From positions 372,001-436,000 of the forward strand of contig JAFKAC010000029.1 in assembly GCA_025766275.1 (NCBI GenBank): a DNA stretch of 64,000 nt. The letters run 5' to 3'. Positions 14,155-31,341 of the stretch are shown in pieces; position 1 is the stretch's first letter, and every line of letters starts with the position of its first letter. The stretch is from Lactarius indigo (Eukaryota > Basidiomycota > Agaricomycetes > Russulales > Russulaceae). The position numbers and the translations under genes are program-made. Under the pieces are notes generated by a model. The model was not told where the DNA came from. It did not search any database and worked only from the letters and a program-made list of their open reading frames with translations.

Positions 14155-17100
14155 ATGCACCGCGAACATCCTTCGGCCCCACAGACCAACGATCTAGACC
14201 GTGGCCGTCAGACTGCATGTCCTCCTACCGTTCTCCTTCCTACTCAATCGGTGGCCAATTCCCGCTCCTCCCCCTCCCCCTTCCCCCTCCTTAATGCCCC
14301 TCCGGTCAAACAAAAGCGCGCTTCTCGTAGCGCGCAACGCTCTTTGACGACTTCTTTAAATTCAATTCCAAACATCACCTCGTCTCCGAGCCAAGGCAGT
14401 ACTCCCGTCGCGTCCCCAAAGTCTGATACTTCCTCCAAATCTCTCCGTGGGTCCTTTCTTCGCGACTCTCAGTCAGTCACGGATTCCCCACACAAGACCC
14501 TGCGCTCTAAGTCCTCCTATCACCAGTCTCTCTTGGACTTGCGAGACGAGCTGCAGAAAAGATCCGAGTCTGGTGTGTACCCACTGTCGCGCTCCTTATG
14601 CATACTAATCGCGATCGCTCGTTCCCTAACGATGACGGTCCCCAGCTAGTCTCCCTCGCGCGCTTGATATGGCATCTCCCGGGGACTCCGACGCCTCAGG
14701 GAGGACAGAGCCATCAGAGTACGACTGGGCTACTTTTGTCGCCGCCTATGCTCTAGGTAGTTGGGATCCTCGTGAAGCGCCGCAACCTTCCTCGCTCTTG
14801 CTTAGGGCGCCAATATCAGTCCCTTCCTTGGCCGGCTCGCCGCCAGATATCTCGTCTGACTCTCGTCTGTTCTCGATCTCCCCATCGGGAATTACTACCC
14901 CCTCTCAGAAGGCACTACCCACTAGTACACATGGTGCCGCTTCTCCTCGTGCTTTATCTGACGTTTCCACCAGCGCTTCGCGGAAAGCTGATACCCCTCC
15001 CCAGACAATCAGCCCCACCTCCGCAGGATCGTCGACACCCTCCACTCCTGGAATCCTCCTTATTAGTGCGGGGGCAGTCAACGTCCCGGCGTAGTTCGAC
15101 ATCGAATATCTCACCGCCTATACCCCATCGTCTCCGCAGTTCTTTTGCTGATATCCGGTCCTCCACCGGTTCACGTCCGACGCTTGACCCACCACCCGCA
15201 CCCACGGTACAGCCCGTTGTCCCACATTCCGAAGCTACGACAACAGCAGCTGCTATGCGCTGGGCCGCCGCAGGAGTTTGCATAGCCCCTTTGGCTTTGC
15301 CGTCTCCTGAACACGAACTGACAGACCCGTTTCGGAACGCCCGTACTGCCTATCCCGAGTTCATACGTACCTGAGGTTCCATCGGGCTCTCAAGCTCCTC
15401 GTCATCGGCGGCGGCTCGGAAGTTTCTGGGAGGGCACCATCGATGTCGACCGATCGACTCAAGCGCAGTCCATACTTGGCTCGATTCAAGGCAGCCCATC
15501 GTCAACACCTCCGACTGCCGATAGTTCTGACGTCGATCTCGAACCCACAAGCGCATCTACTGCCACTGTGTCTCCGCCGTATGCCACTCCTGCATCTGCG
15601 CCCTTGAGGCCCGAAATTGGTTATGGTGATGACTACTTTGGCTTCGCAGGGTTATCAGCGTCGCCAGGGTCATCAGCAATGGTCTCTCTACCGCAACAAC
15701 ATACATCATCTGATTCAGAGGCTGCACAGATTTCCCCACGCCGCGCAAACCTCACACGACAGTCATCCTCCTCTTTTCCAAACAAATTTATAGGGTCCCT
15801 AGCCGAGGCATCACCTCCTGCGCGTTCGACGGACGCTGGAGTAGGGCGGGCACCCGACGAAGAAGCTATGTTTCTTGAGCTCGGTTATCTTGTGCCCCCC
15901 TATCCGCCGGATGAGTTTGAGCGTCGCCGAGCCTTGTATCAGTTCAACATATGGAACACCGGCCCAGATACTAATTTTGAGAGGATAGAGCACCTAACGA
16001 AACTGGTATTTAGTACAAAGACGGTTATTATTTGCCTTATTGATGAAAGCGAACAGTATGTCTCTGCCATACGGAGGACTCAAACGAATCACTAATCGCT
16101 TCTCGTAGGTGGATGAAGTCGGCCTGTAAGTGTGTACCGTGAAACCCGTGATGGTAATGACAACAGTCTGTTAGCTGGGTGGGCGTCTCCGACGTTTCCT
16201 CGGACAGGTTCGATATGTGCTCACACAATTTTGCAACGGTGCGTCTTAGCGTCCCTTCTGTCTCCCAGATTTCATCATCCTAGTGCAGTGGCGACGAACC
16301 CATGGTTGTCCTCGACACACTTGCGGACTGGCGCTTTGCTAAGAACGTGAGATAAATTCAAATTCCATTCAATATATCATATTGAGCATCCACCCGATTG
16401 TGCTTTTAGCCACTGGTCATCGGGCCGCCGCACGTTCGGTTCTATGCGGGCGCCCCGTTGCGCACGCAGGATGGATATAACGTCGGCACCCTGGCCTGTC
16501 ATGGATGACGAGCCGCGAGTTGAGTTCAATCCCAGGCAGCGTCACACGCTCAAGGAGTTTGCTGTAAGCTTGCGTTTAGCCACCAAGAATTGCAGAACGC
16601 ACGAATTGATAACTACCCCAGGCGATCGCAATGCGTGAAATGGAATTATGGCGGGATAAGATTCAACTACGAATACGTGATCGCATACAAACCTCGGTAA
16701 GTTTCGTTCCCGAGCGCTCCTGTCAGCCCGCCAACTGCAGTTGAGTTGACTATGCGATTCCCCTCTGCAGATGGAACAGTTCACACGCGAATGCCTTGAG
16801 ATTGATTCGGAGACGAGCTCGGAAACGGAGGCGACTCAAGCCGTGAAGACCACGCTATCGATGGACAGAGTCTATCAGCGTGCAGCGAAGCTTGTGAAAA
16901 AGACCTTGGACGTAGAAGGGGCACTCGTAATGGACATGTCTCACGGCGAGATCTTGGAGACAGTTGCTGCGGAGGCTGCCGTGTCCCTCATTGTGCACAG
17001 TGCAGAGGGTACAACGACACACCAGGTGCAAGGCGACGCTTGCATTCGCATGTGGGATTTATTTTTGAAATACCCCGATGGTCGGGCATTCGAGGCTGTG

Positions 17101-20078
17101 GTGCCTCCCCCGCTTCGCCCGTTCGTGCCGAATGAGACACAGTATACGTTGTGTAAGTCCATTGTCTCCATGGGGAATCGACCCTGGCGGAGAATAACAG
17201 CGCAAAAGGTGTACCTATTTTCAACATCGACCGGCGACCATTTGCTATGCTTTGCGCGTACAACTCATCGGAGCACGGCAGGCGATACGTGAGCAGTCTC
17301 GTTTACATCTCGCGAGTGAGAGGTGCTTCCTAACTGGAAGCCTACAGCTCGAGGGCCATGAATTGTCGTACTTGCGGGCTATCGGTGCGTTCTTAATTTC
17401 CGAATAGTGTGCGATGTGATTTACATATGTGTACCTTTACTTTAGGTGTGATAATTCTGTCTGCGGTGCTCAAACGACGGATGACACTCGCGGATAAGGC
17501 GAAGAGCTTATTCATATCGAAGCGAGTAACGAATTTCATTTTTCATCCACACTATTTGACAGGTTTGCGCATGTCACTTTAGCATCTCTCACGAACTGCG
17601 CACACCCCTACACGGTATCCTGGCAGCGGCGGAGCTACTAGCTGACACGCCATTGAACCATACACAGTCATCGTTTTTGCAAACAGTGCAAGCATGCGGC
17701 ACTTCCCTTGTCGAGACGGTAAATCACGTACTAGATTTCACCAAGCTCAGCGGGAACGCCAAGGCTGGCGGTGTGGAGCACGTTATCCGCACCACAAAGT
17801 GGGTCTTGCTACCAAGGGTCTTCATATTCATAATTCTTATGGCATTGTCCCTATCTATCAGAATCAACGTTCTGCAGTTAATTGAAGAAGCTGTGGAGGG
17901 ATCTTGGATTGGGCACCGCGCACGCACGTTCATACGGCAGCAAGAATCAGAGATTGGGAGTTTGTACGCGCCTCCGAGGCAAGATGGCAGTGGCAAAAAG
18001 TTGGTCGAAGTTGTCATAGAAATTGGGGACCGGGAGGAAGTGAGTGAGAGCGGCGCGCTGTCGGTCCATCCCACGGTGCTTATAGCCTAATCTACTAGGG
18101 ATGGCTTCTCCAACTAGAGAAGGGCGGTATTCGTAGGGTGCTGATGAATGTGTTCGGAAACAGCCTGAAATTCACAACGGTTTGTTTCTTTGCTTGTCCG
18201 CTGACCCCTTTTCCAGCCCTCTGATAAATTCTGACAGGATGGTTACGTGCACGTAATCATCCGTCAACTGCCATCCACACCAGACGTACCTTCGAACAAA
18301 GTGAAACTTGAACTAGTGGTAGCTGACACCGGCAAGGTGCGTATTTATTAACTCTTTTAATTAGGGCTATTTTAAGGGCGCAACGATCAGGGAATCAGTC
18401 AGGACTTCCTCAAGGTGAGGGTTCAATTCATTCGAAGAGCAGGGGTTCTGATAACGTTTCTTAGAATCAACTTTTTCATCCCTTTTCCCAGGAGAACCCG
18501 ATGCAGACAGGGACAGGGCTTGGACTGGCAATTGTCAACAGTATCGTCCAGTCTAAAGGTGTTGACGGTAAGGTCGACGTGTGGAGCGCCGAGAATGTGG
18601 GAACGGAAATCAAAGTCACATTTTCCGCCCAACTCGTGGAAGAAGACGAACTGTCACCCAAGGTATCTGACACTCTGAACTCAGACCCAGAACACCCCAT
18701 TAGAGTCAGCCTAGTTGGTTTTGATGACCCTCATCGCGGTGTGCAACTTTTGCGTAAGGTGCTCACTCACTACCTCGTTTCTTGGTGGAACTTTCAAATT
18801 GCACCTCCCGGGTCTCTTGGAGACATTGTTGTGACGAATGAGGATCTGTCTGCGTTGCAAGCTAGCGATCGAACGGCGCGATATACGTCAACCATTCGTC
18901 TTCCTTACCGTCAGCCGCGGTGAAAAACATCTTATGACAACGGTCACTGAATTTGAACGGTTAGGCGGCTTCTGTCGCATTTTGTACAAGCCTGGTGGCC
19001 CATCGCGACTTCGGCAATCCCTCAAACACTGTATCCACGCATTGAAAATCAGCCGTCGACCGTCACCTTCACCAGAAACTCCCACTATCCGGGGCAGTTC
19101 CAGCACTTCCCCTCCAACCCATGTACCCGTGAGCGTTGTGAGGCGCAATTCGGAAGAGCCAGGTCCGGCGGTGGGGCATTCTCATGTCCGGCGCCCGCCA
19201 GCTTGGCCCCCGGTCTATCACGGTGCATCCTGTCGCTGCTTGGAGCGCGATTCCCGCATCCGACGAGGAGGATGATGGTTCACAGGAGGGAGTGCAGCTC
19301 AACCGCATCCGCTCACTCAGTCAATCGCAGAGTACAACTAGCCCCACCATTCCTGTGGGCGACACAGGCGGATCGCTGCTGAGGTCATCAGTCGGTGCGC
19401 TGGGGTCAAGGAAGCATGTCCGAGTCCTCGTCGTCGAAGACAACAGCATACTACGCAATCTTCTGTAAGCCTCTCACCTGCCTTGTGGGGACGTGGCCAC
19501 TGACACTCACCCATGTCGGGCATCCAGGATTCGGTGGCTGTCCAGCAAGGTTCGTTTGAATGCGTCTCATTTGTACGGTTCCTTCTAGCCGCCATTTATT
19601 TCCAGGGGTACGAGTACCGCGAAGCAGTAGACGGACATGAAGGAGTCCAATTATTTGAATCAGACGGACATTTCGAGTACGTCCCTTCCCCTCATTCGGC
19701 TTGACGCTTTTGATCGCCTCTCCCTCTCTCAGTGTAATTTTACTCGATATGTCGATGCCAATACTGGATGGTAGGCAGAGTTGGACCTCAGGCGATTTTT
19801 GTTAATCTATTAAATAGGATACGGCGCCACCGCGCAAATAAGGAAGATCGAGGCATCAAGGTCGGGACTGAAATCTTCTTACATCCTCGCTCTTACAGGA
19901 ATGTCAACACTGGAGGATAAGCGGAAGGCATTCGAGGCGGGTGTTGACGGATAGTGCGTGTTTAACCGCCCGCAAAGCTTAACAATGGTCGACTCATTGA
20001 TATTTTGCCCACAGCCTCGTGAAACCAGTTGCATTTAAGACGCTTTCGGAGATGTTTGGTAGACTTGGTATTACATGA
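14155..20078 (+). CDS. Hybrid histidine kinase with GAF-type sensor and response-regulator domain
   Basis: Large two-component phosphorelay protein. A long Ser/Pro-rich N-terminus (14155-15800) has no signal peptide or membrane span. Then comes a GAF-like domain ([33 protein letters not shown] block, [19 protein letters not shown]), a second sensor-like region ([20 protein letters not shown]), a HisKA dimerisation domain with the phospho-acceptor in [11 protein letters not shown] (about 17583), a HATPase with N box, [12 protein letters not shown] and [13 protein letters not shown], and a C-terminal receiver ([16 protein letters not shown], phospho-Asp in [18 protein letters not shown]). About 25 exons; one intron (17522-17582) has a GCGAGT donor. 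Three frame breaks at 15049, 15356 and 16496 are all of the doubled-base type. Signal and target unknown. Confidence 0.9.
17522..17582 (+). other. GC-AG intron before the H box
   Basis: Joining KAKSLFIS to [10 protein letters not shown] needs the donor GCGAGT at 17522 and the acceptor CTTTAG at 17582. This is the same unusual donor as in SSL2 intron 2758-2812. Confidence 0.75.
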
Positions 20079-21119
20079 CGTCCGTTCGCTTTCGATCTCT
20101 CTTTTCTCTTATGCCCATGTGCCTAACATCGGCTGGGTCCTGAGTTTGAGATCGTTTCGACGGTTGCTAACGCAGCTCTGCCACCAATTTCTCAAATCAG
20201 CTCTTTTTTGCTTGCTTGATTTATACCCATTCCCCACATTTGCATATCCTAGTTCAAAATTCATTCAATTGTAGCATCACATATCCCTTGTCGCCGCCAG
20301 GCTGGCACCTGTAATGCCTACGAGTTGGACGGTGCTGCTGTATATTGCAAAAATAATTTTGCATTAAGGGAATGGACGGTCCCGCTGCCGTTCCCGCAAA
20401 GGCACTGCGGGGATGGTGTGAAGAAGGTCGTTTTAAATTCGCCCTTGTGCTCTCATTGAAGGGTGCAGGCGACTTGACTGGCCCCTTTCCGTTATTGGCA
20501 CGCTAGACACCAGATATCGACTAGTCGCTCACGCTCACGAATATTTGTTCATCACTGCTATGATCTATCTCGGAGAATGTCAGTACTTGGGGCACCCAAT
20601 CCGATCCATGCCACAGCTCACTAGGCTAGAAGTGACTTTTTATGACAGTGTGAATGCCATCGCATGTACGACACGATGCCTGTCCGAAGCGGGCACCATA
20701 CGGTATCACAGTTGCGGTGCAGGTATGCGATTCTAAAGCATAGCAAATGAAACCTATGCATTAAGGCAGTGCCTTGAGTGGGGCCCCCTTCACGTATTTA
20801 CCACCGAAGACGCTTCCAATGTGCGATCTGGACAATGAACCAAGAGGGTGGGCGAGGCATTACGATAAAACGAGCTTCCTCTCACTCATAAGGTGCATAT
20901 AGCCTATCAAAATATCTTGCAAGGGGATCCTCGTCATCAGTGATATGCTCCAGTCAATGAAATGTTTTAAGTCCGAAGTAACGAACGATATTGTACAATG
21001 TGAAGGACTACCGACGTTCGCTTGCCTCACATAACCGATGCTTTTGTGCAAGGTATTCGTGAACACACCGGCGCTAGCTCAACGCCAGCTTTTCTTTCGT
21101 ATCGTCCACCCCGATGGCA
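20079..21119. other. Convergent intergenic region
   Basis: About 1 kb between the 3' ends of the histidine kinase and homocitrate synthase genes. I see no coding, RNA or repeat feature; the short open frames here lack any domain. Confidence 0.5.
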
Positions 21120-22691
<1,572 letters not shown>

Positions 22692-22748
22692 ATCTGAGAA
22701 ATGGGAGTTGGGTCCAGTGTTCGGAAAGGTTATGTCTGTGGTGAGCAA

Positions 22749-24303
22749 AATTATTTCGAGTCATTTTTTTTTTTTTTGGAGATCGCGGTCCGCAGCTGTC
22801 CGCCAAGTTCCTCACCCAATGGGTTTCCCCGGCAACAGGTGCCAGAGTCGGTAGTCACAAGTCCACTAAACAGCTCGAAAGAGGGAGAGGGATCTCGCTG
22901 TCCTCTCCTGTCGACAAATCTCGGCTGGGCCTTCTCTACCTACGGTCGGTGTGCCGCCACTCCGCGGTTATGGAACCCTTCAAGTTAGTCATAAAGCTCA
23001 CACCGCGTCGTCACGTAACCACCACCTCCGCATCAGCTGTCTTAAGGGCTATGCGTGGTCTTTATGAAAGGCTAAAAGTGGGACCCGCGGACCGATAAGA
23101 CACAACTGGGGTGCGTAACGGGTGCGGATCTCCCCACAGAAGCTCCTTCGGGACAGGACGAGATGGCTCGGCGTAACAGAGCGAGACTATAGACATTGCA
23201 TGTGTTTGCATGTGGCGAGGCGAGGGCACTTGAGCGCCGGTGCGAAGGGGGTCTAATTATTACAATGTACCGAGTACAGCTACGCCAACCAATCGACAAT
23301 CACCCCGAGTACGATGATGCCGGCAGCGCGTTCCTTGGACCAGCATCGAGACGCAAATGGGCCTTTCAACGACCTCCGGAGAACATCTGATTATCCTGTA
23401 TGTCCACGTCCGCGCTCCATAACATGCCGAGTTTCCATACATTCATCGGATTGTGGCATATTTGGAATAGTGGATCAGATTTGCAGACATGATTCAGGCA
23501 AGAACGTACTGGAGCGCACAACAGGATAGTCACCCCTGCTTCTATTGGGCCGTTGTCAGAGCACCATCAAGACCTTCCAGGTAAGGCACGACCCGTCGAT
23601 GTGGGTCAGAAGGCGATTGTACGCCTGTTATCGTAACCCCGAAAGACACGACTGTATACTTTCGGGGATTAGTCGCGAATGTACTGCAAGAGGAGAAACT
23701 TCAAGCCGCAAGGTGGTATAACGTACTTTAGATATCCCGGGAAACTGAGGGTGACACCGCAGCACGGTCACTTCGCACTTTGCAATCCAGTCCAGTGCTG
23801 TGATCGCTCATTCGCATGATCATCCTCACTGCACATAGCCTTCGATTGTTCACCGCGTTTTTGCGTGGTGGTAGGTAACACGCGGTTGCTCGCTCTCGTA
23901 TCTTGCCTCTTTCTATCAATGACATACACACATAAAGACATGGGGCGCGATGGTTCCGGCTTCGGTGTAGTGAGACAATCAACCGAGTAATCAAGTGCGG
24001 GGGCGAGTATCATATAAGTATAAGCAAGCAAGGAGAAGAACAAAGAGATGAGAATTAGGGACGCTGTGGGATGCAGTAAGAGTACAAACCGCCGGCTTTA
24101 TCGTTCCAGCGAGTAAGGAGAGAGGTGTCGGCATAAGGTGCATTGGCGATGAAGTGGTGGTGGGGGGCACACGTGCGGGTGCACGGGTGCAGCAAAAATG
24201 GAAGAATGAGTAGACGGATGAGGTTCGTTCGTTCCAGCCGGGGATATTGGTTCTATACGAAGGTGGGAGAAAAAAAATTATGTGTTGATACAAGGGAATA
24301 GAG
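22749..24303. other. Intergenic region between LYS20 and the LAMMER kinase
   Basis: About 1.55 kb, upstream of homocitrate synthase and downstream of the kinase (both minus strand). I found no gene or tRNA. Minus-strand frames at 23728-24293 have no domain and probably belong to the kinase 3' untranslated region. Confidence 0.5.
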
Positions 24304-26430
24304 TTATAGCTCTGGTGGAATCGCTTGTGAAAAGTAAGGGTGCCTCAACGCCTCGCGAACGGTGATCCGCTGTCTCGGGTCGAACATAAGCAACTTCCTG
24401 ACGAGGTCCAAGAAGTGCACGTTGATCATATCTGTTTGTGGTATTATTTCCTGCAGCTGGCTCAGCCTGCATGTCAACGGTCACAACAATGAGACAGACC
24501 TGGAGACTTCGTGTCGCACGGACATCCTTCCGACTTTGCTTACTCGTCTTGGGCGTTGGCCAATTGAGTTTGGGTCCTTCTTTGAAGAACTCCGGCTTGT
24601 GATTTACAGCTTCCCGCGCAACGTTCTCGGGCATTTTCCCCATAACCATCTCCATCATAGCTAGATGCTCGAGATTATCGTGGGTCTGGAAGAGTGCCAT
24701 CCCAGTATAGAACTCCACTAGGATACAGCCCAGAGAGTATGCGTCGCAGGGATATGACCAACCGAGTCCTATAAATTTATCAACAAAAAGGTTACTCCAG
24801 TGAATACACTGTGGAGGTTAGCTTACCCAGGATAATTTCGGGAGCACGATAGTGTCGTGTAGCAACGACAGGCGGAGTGGTATTCATCTTGGAAAGTGGC
24901 TGATCCGAAGTCGATCAGTCGTATATCCGTTGACTCTAATATACGCTTTGTCCGGTGACCATGGCGCTGAGGAGGATTTGTCAGCACTAGGTTCGGGAGA
25001 GGTCAGCAGGACGGACACCTTTCCAGGAGTGGGGATTGTCACAGCGCGAGAATCATTTTGCACTAAGAGGATGTTCTCGGGCTTAAGGTCCGTATGTATA
25101 ATGTGTAGATCATGTAAGACTAGGGGACGCATCATCAGAAATACGAACGGTGAGACGGGAAAATACACATACAGGCCACACTGCCAAGGAGCTGTCGCGC
25201 AAAGGACTGGATGTGATCGCGCGGAAATGGGGCGAAATCATTTTCCTTGAGAAAGTCGTACACACACATTCCGAGTAGCTCGGAAACCAAGCATATGTGA
25301 TTCCGATAGTCGAACCAGTTCAAAAGGTGGATGCATTTACTATAAAAGGAGAAATCAATTGGGGTACTGTGCGCACGTGATCGGAAGGCACACGCACTGC
25401 CGATTAGTGGGGTCTCGTTCCTTGAGCTTTTGTAGTACTCGAACTTCGATGCGGCTGGCCTCGCGATACTTTTGGATGGCCCGGATGATCTTGATAGCAA
25501 CACGCTTATTGGTCTCGATGTCCACTGCTTCGACCACTTTACCAAATGTTCCTTGGCCGAGTAAACGAACAGTGCGATCTGGACAGCAGATGAGAAAGTC
25601 AAGACAGGCGGAAAAACACGGCTAAAGAAACCTACAGCGCTTGTAGATTATGTCATCGGGGGTGACAATGTAATGACCCTCTTTGTCGTCGCAAGAAACT
25701 TGTTGCTTTGGTGTCTGTTTAAAGTGTGATCAAAAATATCGTCCATCAGAGAAAAAAAAAAAAAATCACTAACGGTCGCGGATGTGGCGGTACTTCCGTT
25801 CGTCCACGTCGCATGATTAATCGTGCTAGACGAGGGAGGTCCGGCCGGAAATCCTTTCTTGGCGGATGATGGCGCCTCATCTAGTTCGCGTTTCCTCTTT
25901 TTGGGTGCAGGAATAGGAATGGGTAGGGCAACAGACGAGGAGCCCGAAGACTCTGCTTGAGCCTCCATAGCAGCACGAGCTCTGGTTCTTATTGGCGCAG
26001 AATAAGCGGGAGGTTGGTACGATGCAGAGTAGCCATGAGTACGAGAAGAGGTCGCAGGTGAAGCCGTGGGTGGTGGAGGAGTGTCCTCGATGACAATGAT
26101 TTCTCTGAGTCTTCCATCTGTATCGACTTCTTGCACTTCTGAGTAAGAGACAGTGTACTGATGAGCCCGCTTGCGCTTTCGGGTTGCAACGGGGGGTGTG
26201 GGCAGCATGGTGGAGTTTCTGTTGACAACACTGGAGATGGAAGGCCGTTGATATGACGGCATGAGGTGAGTTGGTAGAGTTTGCACGGCGGCCTGCATCG
26301 TCGAATACACCGAGGAGATGGCTGTTGGATGGAGAGGGGAAACGGTGACGAATTGGGGGGCGAGATAGGGCGATGGAAAGGCGACACCTTGGAAAGCACC
26401 GAGCAAGCCCACTGCGCCGTATTTGATCAT
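24304..26430 (-). CDS. KNS1: LAMMER (CLK/Kns1-family) dual-specificity protein kinase
   Basis: Kinase of the family that phosphorylates SR-type splicing factors and, in yeasts, regulates growth and flocculation. The start MIKYGAVGLLGAFQG at 26430 is followed by a Ser/Pro-rich tail with basic stretches (TRKRKRAH, PKKRKREL) that look like nuclear localisation signals. The kinase domain shows the P-loop LLGQGTFGKVVEA, VAIKIIRAIQKYREA, the characteristic HTDLKPENILL catalytic loop, [35 protein letters not shown] and the signature EHLAMMEMV (EHLAMMERI in the classic motif). It ends QAIPPEL at 24304. All introns keep frame. It is divergent from the MYST gene, about 1 kb away. Confidence 0.95.
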
Positions 26431-27279
26431 ATTTGGTCACGCTGCCACCCCACTTTACGTTGGCATTCCCCTCCCCACGCAAAATATAATCCGTCCATTT
26501 GGCCTAGGCTACCGCAGCAAAGCTCTCTCTTGTATATGAAGAACTCCTGCATAAAATGTAGCCCAGAGGGTGCAGCGTAGATCTGCTCCCGTCATTGAGA
26601 GTCACGTGCACACAGTTCTAATATACACATGGACATGGAACCGCGGGTCTCCACCCAGCCCAGCCTGGAACCCGCGCGAACGTGGGCTGTGAGGTTAGCT
26701 GCTTTTCGATTCAGCCGGCGTATTGTTCCCTCGGCACAACTTATCAGACACGATGACGCAGCCTAGTTCAACCGCAGGGGACGTGAAACGGCATACGCCG
26801 AGTCACCTGCGCGATATGGAATTCCAATCTGGGTTGTTTTGGCAAGTAGGCTTGAACAGTGCTTGGGGGGCTGGACCCCTTTCTTTTTTAAACACCAGAT
26901 CCTGGTGACCCCAGGCAGCTATTTAGGGTTGATTGTCTTGCGTTTCACGCTAGGATGAAAGCTTATCAGGACAAACCAATCCACATTACTTTCCGCATGA
27001 TAAGAAAGTTGGCCACGGGGATCACAAAGTGGCGTGTCGACGATGGCACTGGCTTCAATTGCAGGGTTCACTTTTTTGTGGTCGTAATTCAAGAGCTACG
27101 CTCGGTCTAGACTGCTGTAGCGCCAAGGGTGCAGCGGCACGTCCCAGGGAAGCGAGGGAGGGGAAATGACCTTACAGTTGCAGAAGCAGCACTGTAAATA
27201 AGTGCCTGTTTCGATCAGATACGAGGAGGACCCCAGATGACATGGAAATACCGTGCGTTGCCTACTTTTCGGGGTCCCA
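26431..27279. promoter_or_regulatory. Divergent promoter region, LAMMER kinase / MYST acetyltransferase
   Basis: About 850 bp between two divergent genes. No TATA box or other named element is clear, and I see no coding exon that joins either gene. Confidence 0.4.
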
Positions 27280-27390
27280 ATGCCAAATAAACCCAAACGC
27301 AAGCTCGACGGTCAACTCGACGACGGATATCCTTCGGCGCTCATTGTCCACAGTGCCGAGCTACCCAAACCCAACTTACAAGCTCAATAG
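27280..27390 (+). promoter_or_regulatory. Upstream ORF in the MYST leader
   Basis: A 36-codon open frame beginning MPNKPKRKLDGQLDDG and ending LQAQ-stop at 27390 lies 28 bp before the MYST ATG at 27419. If the transcript starts before 27280, ribosomes would meet it first. The composition is protein-like. It could instead be a mis-spliced first exon, but I see no donor that joins it in frame. Confidence 0.4.
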
Positions 27391-27418
27391 CTGCGCTGCT
27401 GCGTAGTGTATGTCGTAG

Positions 27419-31341
<3,923 letters not shown>

